64,000 nucleotides of DNA from Sandaracinaceae bacterium. Lineage in GTDB: Bacteria; Myxococcota_A; Polyangia; Polyangiales; Houyiibacteriaceae. The position numbers and the translations under genes were made by a program. Numbering within the stretch: position 1 is the first letter of the stretch; each line of letters starts with the position of its first letter. Of the stretch, positions 50,996 through 59,607 are shown in pieces. The stretch covers positions 62,001 through 126,000 of the forward strand of contig JACKEJ010000015.1 in assembly GCA_020633055.1 (NCBI GenBank), read 5' to 3'. The notes below the pieces were generated by a model, which was not told where the DNA came from, did no database searches, and saw nothing but the letters and a program-made list of their open reading frames with translations.

Positions 50996-53900
50996 CGGGC
51001 CCTCCGTCCGCGACGCAGCCCGAGCAGGAACGCGAGGGCGAGCACGCCCACCCCCGCCATGACGGCCTGCGGCGCGCTCACCTCGCCTGCGGCGCCGTCG
51101 TCCACGCTGACCTCGCGTACCGTGCTCGGGCTCTCGTTGTCCGACGCCGCGACCTCCGGTTGCTGCGCGGCCGCCAGCGCCGCATCGAACGCTTCGCGTG
51201 TGTCCTCTGGAAGCCGCTCGCGCACGAAGGCCATGACGGGATGGTCCGGCTTGGTGTGCCCGCTTCCCGGCAGCCCGCTCTCCAGCACCAGCGCCGCGAA
51301 CTCCCGTGCGATGGCGTCGACGCGTTCGGGCGGCGCGTCCCAATACGCGCGCTGCGCCGCCACCAGCATGATGGCGAGCATGTTGGTCTTCACGTGCGCG
51401 TTGGGACCGCTCGCTAGGAACTCGGTGAGACCCAGCTCGTGACCGTCGCGCAGGTACACACGGTCGACCTCGTCCCAGACCCAGCTCTGCACGATGTCGG
51501 GGTTGGTCACCTGCCAGCCCCAGAGGTTCTCCATGAACTCGCTGCCCATGGTGCGCGCGCCTGCGTAGCCGTGGTTCATCAGCGCGTGCAGGTACGTGGG
51601 GTTCAGGTGACGCGCGCGGAGCTCGGTCAGCAGCGCGTGTGGGAGCGCCTCCATGTGCGCCTCGTCAGCGCTCGCGTGCTGCACCACGTGCCCGTCCGGG
51701 ACGTGCCCGCTGGCGTGCTCCACGGCCACGGAGAGGCCGCCGAGGTAGTCGAACCCGTCGTTGTTGTCGAGCAGCCCGTACAGGTTGCTGGCGCGACCGA
51801 GATAGGTGTGCCGCGTGCTCGCGAGGCGCCGCGCGAAGGCCGCGTGTGCTGGCGCGCCCTGCTGGTCCACCCCGTAGGCGTGCCCCATGCGTCGCTCGTA
51901 GGCAGCCGCCAGCTCGCGTCGTTCACGGAACGCGCCCGAGCGCTCGGCCAGGCGGTTGATGCCCGCGCCGTACCCGCCGGGTGCGTTGCCGAAGAGCCGC
52001 AGGGTGGCGGTGCGACCCGCGACCGCCGGCGCCTGACCATCCGCCAGGCTGGCCGCCGCGTCCACCACCCAACGCGCCGCGACGAGGTTCTGTGCGAGAG
52101 GCTCGCTCCCCCCCGCGGCGAGCTCCCCCAGCGGCAGGAGCGCAGCAGACAGCGCCTGGCTCAGCTCGGGGTGCTGAGCGCGGATGGTCGCGGACGAGCC
52201 GTCGAGCGCGAGCAAGACAGCGCGGTCGAGCCACACCAGGAGGTTCGCGTACAGGTCGCGAAACAGGCCCGACGTGACGAAGGTGACGTCGCGGCGCATG
52301 CGTCCGTCGCTGAGCGGCTGCCGCTCGATGGAGCGCAGCACGCCGCGCGCGTTCCACACCGGGCGCACCCCCAGCAGGTCGAGCCCGAAGGCCACCATCG
52401 CGCCCTCGTCGCGCACCGTGTCGGAGGCCCACAGGATGACCGCGTCCCCTTCCCCGCTCGGCACGGGGTTGTCGCGGCGCGCCTCTGCGGCCAGCTCGGC
52501 GCCCAGCGCCCACGCGGTGGGGGTGGGCAGCTGCGCTCCGTCGAGCGCGTGGAAGTTCCTCCCGGTGGGCAGCACCTCGGGTGTGCGCACGGGGTCGTTG
52601 CCGCTGCCGGGCTCGACGAAGCGCCCCTCGAGCGCCGTGAGCAGCGCCGCGCGCTCCGCGTCCGGAGACGCGCGCAGGGCGCGACGCCACGCGGGGTCGA
52701 CCCGCCCGTCGCCCGCCATGGACGCCAGCATGCGGTCCACCGCGGGGGCCTCCCAGGCGCGCCCGAACACGTGCAGCCCGAACGGCATGAACTGCTCCTG
52801 CAGGTGCGTGAGGTAGTGCCCCACCTCGTGCACCAGCAGCTCGTCGTCCACCTGGTCGAAGCCGATGCCGCGCACCTCGAGCTCGCCGCGCATGCTCTCG
52901 CTCAGCTCTTCGCGCAGCCCCAGCTCCGTGACGCGCGCGCGCATGGCGAGCACGGCGCGCGCGCGCACGGCGTTGCCCTCCTCCCCGCCGGCCGCGGCTT
53001 CGAAGCTCTCCACCAGCTGGCGCAGCCCGAGGAGGTCGTCGTACAGCGGGCTCGTCGCGAGCGAGGGCGTGAGGTGGTCGACGATGGTCGCCAGCCCGCG
53101 CCGCTTCGCCTGGATGCCCTCACCCACCCCGTCGACGATGTAGAGGTAGACGCTGGGCAGGTCCCCGACGCACAGGCGCGAGAAGTCGGTCGCCGCGAGC
53201 CCCACCCGCGGCCCGGGCAGGAACTCGTACGTGGAGTGCCGACCCACGTGCACCAGCACGTCGGCGCGGAACTCGCTCCGCAGGTACTCGTAGAACGCGA
53301 GGTACTGGTGCGGTGGCGGGAACGCGAGGTTGGCGTGCAGCAGCTCCTCGTCCAGCTCCCACCCGCGGGGCGGCTGCGGCCCCATGAACACGTTGCCGAA
53401 GCGCAGCCCCGGGATGACCAGGCTCCCATCGCTGACCATGACCCGCCCTGGTGCAGGCCCCCAGCCGCGCAAACCCTCGATGCCCGTGGCCTCGATCGCG
53501 CGCGTGAGGCGGCGCACGTCGTCCCACGCCCCGCGCCCCGCGAGCGCTGCGGCGTACGCGTCGCCCAGCTGCTCCAGCAGGCGCATGGCGCGGTCGCGCG
53601 CGCGGTGCCGCGCTCCTTCCGTCAGGTGCTGCACGTCTCCGAGCGTGCGACTCACCAGCGCCTCGACGAGCACACGCTCGGCTGGGTCGTGCTGCCCCTC
53701 CACACGTGCGAGCAGGAGCGACAGAGGCCCCGACGTCACCGCGGTCTGCACCGCTTCGGGGAGCGCGCCGAAGGTCGCCGCGTAGCTGGCGGCGGAGACG
53801 GTCTGCGCAGTGGCCGCCAGCTCCGCCAGCTGTCCGCGGTCCGAGGGCAGGTTCACGCCGCTCGCGAGGATGCGCTGTAGCAGCTCGTCCTGGGTGCGCG

Positions 53901-55371
53901 GCAGCGCGTCGCCCACGTCGTAGCCGTTCGCCTTCAACGTGTGCAGCAGTTCGAAGAGCGTGGCGGGCACGTCCAGGTTGTCGGCGCCGATGTTGTGTCT
54001 GCCGGGCGGGTGGTTGTAGTAGACGACGGCGATGCGCTTGTCGGCGTTGCGCAAGGTGCGCAGGCGGGACCAGCGCTGGACGCGGGCGCTGAGCGAACGC
54101 AGCTCCTCGTCGATGGGCTGAAGCTGGTGCAGCTGCAGTCCCGTGCGCGCGTCCGCGACGACGGGGCCTGCGGCGGCGACCACCACCCCCTGCCCCGCCC
54201 CCTGCAGCTCGGGCATGGCCACGCGGTAGTGCACGCTGTCCCACGCGAGCCCGTCCTCGGAGAGGCGCCACGCGGCCTCGCTGCGGTCAGGCAGGCGCAG
54301 CCCCTTGATGACGGGCACGTCGAGGCGGCCGAGCAGCTCCGTCGCGCGCTCTCGCCCCTCGCCGCCGCCCACCACGAAGTCCTGCAGCAGCACCAGCGCG
54401 TGCAGCGGCGCGCCGCGCGTCAGCTGAGGTAAGGCCTCGAGCGCGGCGACGCTCGGCGCCCCCCAGCGGGCCAGCACCGAGAAGCACTGCAGCTCGGCTC
54501 GCTCCAGGTGGGCGCACAGCGCCGCGTGCACCTCGGCGTCGCCGGGCCGTGAGCCCGTGTCGTAGTCCAGCACCGCGACGCTCGGCCGGCCACGTACGAG
54601 GCCGAGCTCGGCAGCCTCCACCTCGCGTCCGCCACGCAGGTAGCGCACGGGGGCGACGGGCTGCACGGGCCGGGCCCGGAGCGCAGCGCCCGCACGACCC
54701 AGCACGAACACCATCAGCTGCGCCAGGTTGGGGGCCCCACGGGCTGTCCAGTAGGCGCGCGCCTCGAACCAAGGGCCGAGCGCGGGGTGCGCGCGCGTCA
54801 GGCGTGCGACGTCGGCGACTGGCTCACGAGAGTCCCCCAGGCCCACGGTGGCTTCGTGCAGCACGGCGTCCGCCACGCCGTCGAACACGAGCCCGCCCGC
54901 GTCGCGGCTGCGGCGCAAGAGCCCAGCGTCGCTGCTCAGCGCGAACACCGTGCGCGGCGAGCGCTGCGTGAGGGCACGGCCCACCCGAGTCGCCGTGTCG
55001 CCGAACACCGCGCACAGCAGCACGGCGTCCGCGTCGCCGAGGAGCGCGCGCAGCTCCGCGTCGGTCAGCTGGTCGAGCTGCTCGGTGGTGCGCAGCTGCA
55101 GCTCGTGCTCCGGGTGCAGGCGGGCGAAGATGGTCGCGCCCTCCAGCAGCTCGGGCGCGTTCTGCTCGGACACGACGCCGACCAACCGCAGCGCGGCCGC
55201 GTGCATGGGGGCGCTCAGAATGGCGGCGGACACGATGCATGCCGTGAGCACACCACGCAGCGAGTGGCAGCGCCGAACGTGCGCACGCGGCGTCACGTGC
55301 GAAGGGTGGACGATGGGGACGCGCCGACTGACGTCAACGGGCGGGGAGAAACGAAGCAGGGGGGACGACAC
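50992..55371 (-). CDS. Exported, membrane-anchored CobN-like chelatase subunit
   Basis: 1459 residues from GTG 55371, which follows GAGGG at a good distance; the frame is open further upstream but there it is riboswitch. A signal sequence (RGVLTACIVSAAILSAPMHAAA) is preceded by a long basic region, so a later GTG at 55296 is possible. The body is CobN/BchH-like: YYNHPPGRHNIGADNLDVPATLF, MGPQPPRGWE, HVGRHSTYEFLPG, DNNDGFDYLGGL, MNHGYAGARTM and NLWGWQVTNPD. A helix at the end (VLALAFLLGLRRGRRAR) anchors it to the membrane. Cytoplasmic CobN inserts cobalt in B12 synthesis; exported versions such as HmuS are linked to taking metal out of tetrapyrroles. The riboswitch points to corrinoids. Confidence 0.87.
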   Translation of the reverse strand: MSSPLLRFSPPVDVSRRVPIVHPSHVTPRAHVRRCHSLRGVLTACIVSAAILSAPMHAAALRLVGVVSEQNAPELLEGATIFARLHPEHELQLRTTEQLDQLTDAELRALLGDADAVLLCAVFGDTATRVGRALTQRSPRTVFALSSDAGLLRRSRDAGGLVFDGVADAVLHEATVGLGDSREPVADVARLTRAHPALGPWFEARAYWTARGAPNLAQLMVFVLGRAGAALRARPVQPVAPVRYLRGGREVEAAELGLVRGRPSVAVLDYDTGSRPGDAEVHAALCAHLERAELQCFSVLARWGAPSVAALEALPQLTRGAPLHALVLLQDFVVGGGEGRERATELLGRLDVPVIKGLRLPDRSEAAWRLSEDGLAWDSVHYRVAMPELQGAGQGVVVAAAGPVVADARTGLQLHQLQPIDEELRSLSARVQRWSRLRTLRNADKRIAVVYYNHPPGRHNIGADNLDVPATLFELLHTLKANGYDVGDALPRTQDELLQRILASGVNLPSDRGQLAELAATAQTVSAASYAATFGALPEAVQTAVTSGPLSLLLARVEGQHDPAERVLVEALVSRTLGDVQHLTEGARHRARDRAMRLLEQLGDAYAAALAGRGAWDDVRRLTRAIEATGIEGLRGWGPAPGRVMVSDGSLVIPGLRFGNVFMGPQPPRGWELDEELLHANLAFPPPHQYLAFYEYLRSEFRADVLVHVGRHSTYEFLPGPRVGLAATDFSRLCVGDLPSVYLYIVDGVGEGIQAKRRGLATIVDHLTPSLATSPLYDDLLGLRQLVESFEAAAGGEEGNAVRARAVLAMRARVTELGLREELSESMRGELEVRGIGFDQVDDELLVHEVGHYLTHLQEQFMPFGLHVFGRAWEAPAVDRMLASMAGDGRVDPAWRRALRASPDAERAALLTALEGRFVEPGSGNDPVRTPEVLPTGRNFHALDGAQLPTPTAWALGAELAAEARRDNPVPSGEGDAVILWASDTVRDEGAMVAFGLDLLGVRPVWNARGVLRSIERQPLSDGRMRRDVTFVTSGLFRDLYANLLVWLDRAVLLALDGSSATIRAQHPELSQALSAALLPLGELAAGGSEPLAQNLVAARWVVDAAASLADGQAPAVAGRTATLRLFGNAPGGYGAGINRLAERSGAFRERRELAAAYERRMGHAYGVDQQGAPAHAAFARRLASTRHTYLGRASNLYGLLDNNDGFDYLGGLSVAVEHASGHVPDGHVVQHASADEAHMEALPHALLTELRARHLNPTYLHALMNHGYAGARTMGSEFMENLWGWQVTNPDIVQSWVWDEVDRVYLRDGHELGLTEFLASGPNAHVKTNMLAIMLVAAQRAYWDAPPERVDAIAREFAALVLESGLPGSGHTKPDHPVMAFVRERLPEDTREAFDAALAAAQQPEVAASDNESPSTVREVSVDDGAAGEVSAPQAVMAGVGVLALAFLLGLRRGRRAR

Positions 55372-55467
55372 GCAGACACCCTCGCGCCCGTAGAGAAGCG
55401 GAAGGGTCGAGCGTGATCGGTCGCGCGCGCCCCGCCGCCCAAACCCGAGGCGCTGTGGAGGAACGCA

Positions 55468-55616
55468 CGGGGTAGGTCTCCGGGCTCGTCCGCGGGAGAG
55501 CAGGCTCTCCTGACGCTGTCGCCTTCCCAGGGCGCGCTGGCCCCAGTGGCTTCGTGACAGCGCTTGCGCGCACATACCGTGGCGGGTCCGCGTCGGCATC
55601 TCACCGACTTCCCTGT
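55468..55616 (-). promoter_or_regulatory. Cobalamin riboswitch upstream of the CobN-like operon
   Basis: On the minus strand: GGAAGTCGGTGAGATGCCGA, CCCGCCACGGTA, the B12 box GCCACTG (55544-55550), GGGAAGGCGAC and GCCCGGAGACCTACC, in canonical order. Just 5' of it GCCCGG/CCGGGC (55621-55626 with 55634-55639) can form a stem. About 97 bases separate it from the chosen CobN start. The 381-base gap to the divergent methyltransferase holds nothing else. Confidence 0.92.
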
Positions 55617-55752
55617 TGGAGCCCGGCGTTTTCCCGGGCCCTGTGACCGCGAGCGCAGAACGCGTCCGTGGTCACCCAGTGCGCTGCGCGTGGTAGGCAG
55701 CGGGTGCCCGGAAGTCAACCCGCGGCCCCATCCCGTGCGCTATACCCGCGCC

Positions 55753-56547
55753 ATGGGTGACGCCACGAAGATCGCGCCGACCGCGCACTACACCGCCTAC
55801 GCGTGGCACGTGCTGGGTCTGCCGTACGCAGAGCACTTCGCCACGCCGCTCGGGCGTCGGCTGTTCCGCGCCTACGGGCTCCTCGAGCTGCCCAGCAAGC
55901 TGCGTGGGCGCCCGAGCAAGCTGCTGCGCACGCTGCACAACCGGCACGCGCTCATCGACGCCGAGCTCGAGCGGCTGAACCCGGACATGGTGGTGGAGCT
56001 GGGCGCGGGGCTGTCTCGGCGGGGGCTGACGTTCGCGCTCGACCACGGTGTGCGCTACGTCGAGCTGGACCTGCCCGCGGTCGCTGCCTTCAAGCGACGC
56101 GTGCTCGAAGACCACGTCCCCGCTTCGTTGCTCGCGCGCGCGGGCGAACGGCTACGTGTGCTGGACGCGGACATCCTCGCGCCGGGGTTTCGCGACGAGC
56201 TGGCGAAACACCTAGCCGGCGCCGAGCGGCCCGTGGTCGTCGCCGAGGGGGTGGTGGGCTACTTCGAGGCGGCGCAGCGGCACGCGATCCTCTCCAGCAT
56301 CCGGGGTGCGCTGCCCCACACAGGCGCGCTGCTCACCGACCTGCGCGTGAGGCAAGGACAGGCTGCGTCCACGCGCGTGCTGCGGCTGGGCATCCTGATC
56401 GCCACACGCGGCCGTGGTGCGGCGCCGAGCTTCGCAGACCGCAAGGAGGTGCTGGCCATGCTGCACGGCGCAGGCTTCACGGACGTCGCCGAGCTGCCCG
56501 CCCTCGAGCGGGACGTGCTCTCGACGGTGTGGCGCAGCCGACCCTGA
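55753..56547 (+). CDS. SAM-dependent methyltransferase, leucine carboxyl methyltransferase-like
   Basis: 264 residues from ATG 55753. SAM-binding motif I is VVELGAGLSRRGLTFAL near residue 78, then VRYVELDLPAVAAFKRR and, later, VVVAEGVVGYFE near 165. The order matches the LCMT/PPM family, which methylates carboxylates or polyketide-type acids and is common in actinobacteria and myxobacteria. The N-terminal helices (AYAWHVLGLPYAEHFATP) are typical lid elements. Divergent from the CobN operon; no sign that it is B12-controlled. Confidence 0.75.
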   Translation: MGDATKIAPTAHYTAYAWHVLGLPYAEHFATPLGRRLFRAYGLLELPSKLRGRPSKLLRTLHNRHALIDAELERLNPDMVVELGAGLSRRGLTFALDHGVRYVELDLPAVAAFKRRVLEDHVPASLLARAGERLRVLDADILAPGFRDELAKHLAGAERPVVVAEGVVGYFEAAQRHAILSSIRGALPHTGALLTDLRVRQGQAASTRVLRLGILIATRGRGAAPSFADRKEVLAMLHGAGFTDVAELPALERDVLSTVWRSRP

Positions 56548-56587
56548 GCCACGCGACTGGCGTCACGCACGATGGACATCGCGAACA

Positions 56588-56613
56588 CACGCCCCCGTCA
56601 CGAAGCGGGCGTG
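56588..56613. terminator. Hairpin between convergent methyltransferase and TetR genes
   Basis: CACGCCC (56588-56594) pairs with GGGCGTG (56607-56613) around a 12-base loop. It lies 41 bases after the methyltransferase stop and could serve both directions. Confidence 0.5.
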
Positions 56614-56650
56614 CACACGGGCACGTGACCGCGCCCGGAACCCGCGAGGC

Positions 56651-57223
56651 TCAGCGCGGCTTGGCCGCGGCCCTGATCGAAGCGAGCACGCGATTCGCGA
56701 CTCGTCGGCGCCCACCTCCCGCGACCAAGTGCGGCGCCCCGTAGAAGCCCACGGCCCCCACCATCAGCATGCGCGCGTAGTCCTCGCGGGCGGCCTTGTC
56801 GAGACCCAGCTGCTTCATCAGCCCCTCCAAGATGGCGAGCACCTGCGCGTCGGCGGTAGCCACGGCCTGCTCGATGACGGCCTCGGCCGCGCCCCAGGCG
56901 CGCATCGCCCGGTCGCGCTGCCCCAGCTCACGGTGCGTGAAGAGCTGCACCATCGCCTCGAGGCGCGCAGACGGGTCGTTGGGCAGGGACGCGAGGTGCT
57001 CACGTGCCAGCGTGGGTTGCGTGCTCGCCCAGTACTCGGCCACGGCGTCCACCAGCTCCTTCCGCGACGCGAAGTGGTGGTAGAAGCTGCCCTTGGTCAC
57101 GCCCAGCGCGCGGCACAGCGCGTCGATGCGGACCCCTTCGCTGCCGCCCGTGCGCGCCGCCTCGATGGACGCCTGCACCCAGTCCGAGGGGGCCAGGCGC
57201 TCGCGCGGGCGGCGCTCAGCCAT
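56651..57223 (-). CDS. TetR-family transcriptional regulator
   Basis: 190 residues. The N-terminal helix-turn-helix is GGSEGVRIDALCRALGVTKGSFYHHFASRKELVDAV (in pieces from residue 27), the standard TetR pattern. The C-terminal ligand domain is helical. ATG 57223 lies eight bases inside the hydrolase gene, so it is the last gene of the cupin-hydrolase-TetR operon. Its likely operator is the ATACCAT palindrome in the divergent promoter region at 59528-59546, which would make it autoregulatory and control both directions. Confidence 0.88.
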   Translation of the reverse strand: MAERRPRERLAPSDWVQASIEAARTGGSEGVRIDALCRALGVTKGSFYHHFASRKELVDAVAEYWASTQPTLAREHLASLPNDPSARLEAMVQLFTHRELGQRDRAMRAWGAAEAVIEQAVATADAQVLAILEGLMKQLGLDKAAREDYARMLMVGAVGFYGAPHLVAGGGRRRVANRVLASIRAAAKPR

Positions 57224-58385
57224 CGAGCCCGTGCGTGGCGAGGAAGCGCTCGTAGTGACCCAGGCACTCCGCCAGCTGCGCGTTCTGGCCCATGTAGTAG
57301 TGCGACGCGCCCGAGATCTCGTGCATCTCTTTCTTGGCGTGCGGGATGGCGTCGTACAGGCGACGCGTCTGGCTGGGGGTACACGCGTCGTCTGCGAGGT
57401 TGCCCACCACCAAGGTGGGCACGCTGGTCTGTGCGCCGTTGCGCTCGCCGTGCACCACCGAGTCCCGCAGGCTCCACTGCGAGAGCCAGCTGCGCAGCGT
57501 GGTGAAGCGCGCGAGCCCCACCGGACCATCGTTCACCACGCGCGGGTCCCCCAGGTAGCACGTGCCGGGCTTGCGCTCGTTCGGGTCCACCGCCGGGTCC
57601 AGCCAGCAGGGCGCCGCCATGGTGCCGTGCACCACGAAGGCGCGCTCACCGTGCGGCTGACCGCGGCGAGCGAGCAAGTCCAGCTGGTGCCGCGCCCAGT
57701 CCGTGATGCGGTGCGAGCGCGCCACCTGCGCGGCCGCATAGCGTGCCAGAAAGGCCTCGCTGTACGGCGGCTGCGGCGCGTCGGGCCCATAGAGAAACAG
57801 CTCCGGGTCGCGCGCGTTCGGGTCCAGCTCGTCCAGCACGGAGGGGTCCATCCACTCGGTGAGCGTGGCGGAGCGGCTGACGTGCGCGGCCACCAGGAAG
57901 ATGCCCTCGGCCGGCACGAAGCGCGCCGCGACGAGGTCGGCCGGGTCGCCCGCGGGGGTGTGCGTGATGCTCGGGCGCTCCGCCTGCGCCTGATAGAAGA
58001 GCGCCAGCGAGCCCCCGCCGCTCCATCCGCCGAGGATGAAGCGCTCGTACCCGAAGCGCCGCGCCGCGTCCTTGATGCCCGCGCCCAGGTCCAGCGCGCA
58101 CTTCTCGAGGATGAGCGCGGTGTCGTTGCCGCGGTAGCGCGTGTTCACGTAGAGCACGTGGTGCCCGCGCTCGGCCAGCGCCTTCATGACGGGCAGGAAC
58201 GCGCCGCCGCCGATGGGGTGACTGAACACGATGGCGGTCTTCGAGCTGTGGTCGCAGGGGACGATGCGCATGGCCTCCACGAACACGAAGCCCACGTCGC
58301 CGCCGTAGGTGTCCTTGGCGCCGCCCGGGTCGCGCGCCACGATCATGTACGGGTGCCGATGGACGGCGTACGGCGCCTCAGCCAC
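57216..58385 (-). CDS. Alpha/beta hydrolase in the cupin operon
   Basis: 389 residues from GTG 58385, eight bases inside the upstream gene. Features are IVFSHPIGGGAFLPVMKAL near residue 52, GGWSGGGSLALFYQAQ with nucleophile Ser near 117, an acidic residue in GNLADDACTPSQTRR near 335, and GASHYYMGQ with the catalytic His near 362. The family resembles putative esterases that work with ring-cleavage dioxygenases. Being translationally coupled to the homogentisate-like dioxygenase suggests hydrolysis of its ester or ring-opened product. Confidence 0.78.
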   Translation of the reverse strand: MAEAPYAVHRHPYMIVARDPGGAKDTYGGDVGFVFVEAMRIVPCDHSSKTAIVFSHPIGGGAFLPVMKALAERGHHVLYVNTRYRGNDTALILEKCALDLGAGIKDAARRFGYERFILGGWSGGGSLALFYQAQAERPSITHTPAGDPADLVAARFVPAEGIFLVAAHVSRSATLTEWMDPSVLDELDPNARDPELFLYGPDAPQPPYSEAFLARYAAAQVARSHRITDWARHQLDLLARRGQPHGERAFVVHGTMAAPCWLDPAVDPNERKPGTCYLGDPRVVNDGPVGLARFTTLRSWLSQWSLRDSVVHGERNGAQTSVPTLVVGNLADDACTPSQTRRLYDAIPHAKKEMHEISGASHYYMGQNAQLAECLGHYERFLATHGLDG

Positions 58386-59460
58386 CGGCCGCCTCCAGGA
58401 ACGCCGCGGTCGGACGGAGCCGGCGCGAGGTCTCGAGCGCCACGATCTGCCACTCCACGCGGCTGACGTTGTCGTGGAACTGCCGCGCCATGGCGCGCGC
58501 CTTCTCGGGGGCGCCGTGGTGCAGCCCCTGCGGGTCGTGCTCCAGCATGCCCGCCCCGAGGGGCGCGCCGAGGAAGCTGCCGCCGTGCACGAAGATGACC
58601 TCGTCGTAGTCCACGTTGCGGTGGTTCACCGGCACGCGCTCCGCGCCCTTGCGCCCCTCGGCCGGGCGCGGGAGGAAGTTGCACAGCACCACGCCGCGCG
58701 CCCCGAACAGCTGGTGCACCGGCGGCGGCAGGTGCAGCGTGTCGCTCGAGACCACGTTCCAGTCGCGAATGTTGAAGCGAAACGGGAACAGGTCGCCCTT
58801 CCACGCCTCGACGTCGCAGGGGTTGTGCTTGTAGGTGATGGACGAGGAGCCGCCGTCGTGCTGCAGGACAATCTCCCACTCGTTGGGGTCGTCGATGACG
58901 TGCGCCTCGGGGATCTCGATGGTGCTGGGGTCGAGCGGAGCGTGCCGACCGAAGGGGCCGTAGTCCGGGATCGTCAGCTCCGAGCTCGTCTCGAGCACGT
59001 AGAAGTGGTTCTGCACGCCATCCGGCACGATGCGGAACGTGACGGCCTTGGGCATCACCAGGTAGTCCCCGGGCTCGTAGCGCAGGGGGCCGAACTCGGT
59101 CTCGAACAGCCCCGTGCCCTGGTGGACGAAGTAGGCCGCGTCCCCGTCCAGGTGGCGTGTGTAGAAGGGCATGGGCGCGCTGCGCTTGCTGAGCGACACG
59201 GCGCAGTCCTCGTTCTCGAGGAGGCGCAGCGGGAGCGCGCGTGGGTCGCTCTGGTCCGGCACCGCCAGCTCGCGCGTCATGGCGCGGCGACAGCGGAGCG
59301 CGCCGTGGGCCTTGTAGCGCTGGGGATCGTTGCGCCGATACAGCTGGGCCATGCGGCCCGAGAAGCCCTGGCGGCCAATCTCGTCCTCCTTGAGGTCACC
59401 GATGTCGACGTGGGCTTGCCGCGGGGGGTTGCCGCGGTGCGGGTGGAAGAACGACTTCAT
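58378..59460 (-). CDS. Homogentisate 1,2-dioxygenase-family cupin
   Basis: 360 residues. Two cupin halves; the C-terminal one carries VNHRNVDYDEVIFVHGG (278-294) with H280 and E287, and LEHDPQGLHHG (306-316) with H314/H315, matching the His-Glu-His iron site of homogentisate dioxygenase. The N-terminal cupin has YFVHQGTGLFETEFG. It is shorter than true homogentisate dioxygenase (about 430), so the ring substrate may differ. No other tyrosine or phenylacetate catabolic gene is near. First gene of the operon controlled from the 59528-59546 palindrome. Confidence 0.8.
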   Translation of the reverse strand: MKSFFHPHRGNPPRQAHVDIGDLKEDEIGRQGFSGRMAQLYRRNDPQRYKAHGALRCRRAMTRELAVPDQSDPRALPLRLLENEDCAVSLSKRSAPMPFYTRHLDGDAAYFVHQGTGLFETEFGPLRYEPGDYLVMPKAVTFRIVPDGVQNHFYVLETSSELTIPDYGPFGRHAPLDPSTIEIPEAHVIDDPNEWEIVLQHDGGSSSITYKHNPCDVEAWKGDLFPFRFNIRDWNVVSSDTLHLPPPVHQLFGARGVVLCNFLPRPAEGRKGAERVPVNHRNVDYDEVIFVHGGSFLGAPLGAGMLEHDPQGLHHGAPEKARAMARQFHDNVSRVEWQIVALETSRRLRPTAAFLEAAGG

Positions 59461-59527
59461 GGAGCAGCTCCGGGGTGCGCGCGGGCGCTTGACGCACGGG
59501 GCTCTCCGCGCGATGGTGAGCCGCTAC

Positions 59528-59546
59528 ATACCATTCGGTATGGTAT
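59528..59546. promoter_or_regulatory. TetR operator in the divergent promoter region
   Basis: ATACCAT-TCGGT-ATGGTAT, a perfect 7-5-7 dyad; within it TACC-ATTC-GGTA forms an overlapping second dyad. It lies in the 147-base gap between the dioxygenase-like gene (minus) and the lyase gene (plus), in the only AT-rich patch there. It is the expected form and place of the operator for the TetR protein of the operon. Confidence 0.75.
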
Positions 59547-59607
59547 GGTTCAACCCCGCAGCGCGCGTGCCCTGCGGACTGCACCCCCAACGCCCCCCGA
59601 GCCTCCG

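Noticed and set aside
51439..53880. Plus-strand ORF of 813 codons across the CobN-like gene
   Set aside because: Antisense shadow with the histidine/arginine/valine-rich composition typical of reverse readings in GC-rich DNA.
55372..55599. Extra 76 N-terminal residues on the CobN-like protein
   Set aside because: The sequence there is the cobalamin riboswitch and leader; codons read through it by chance.
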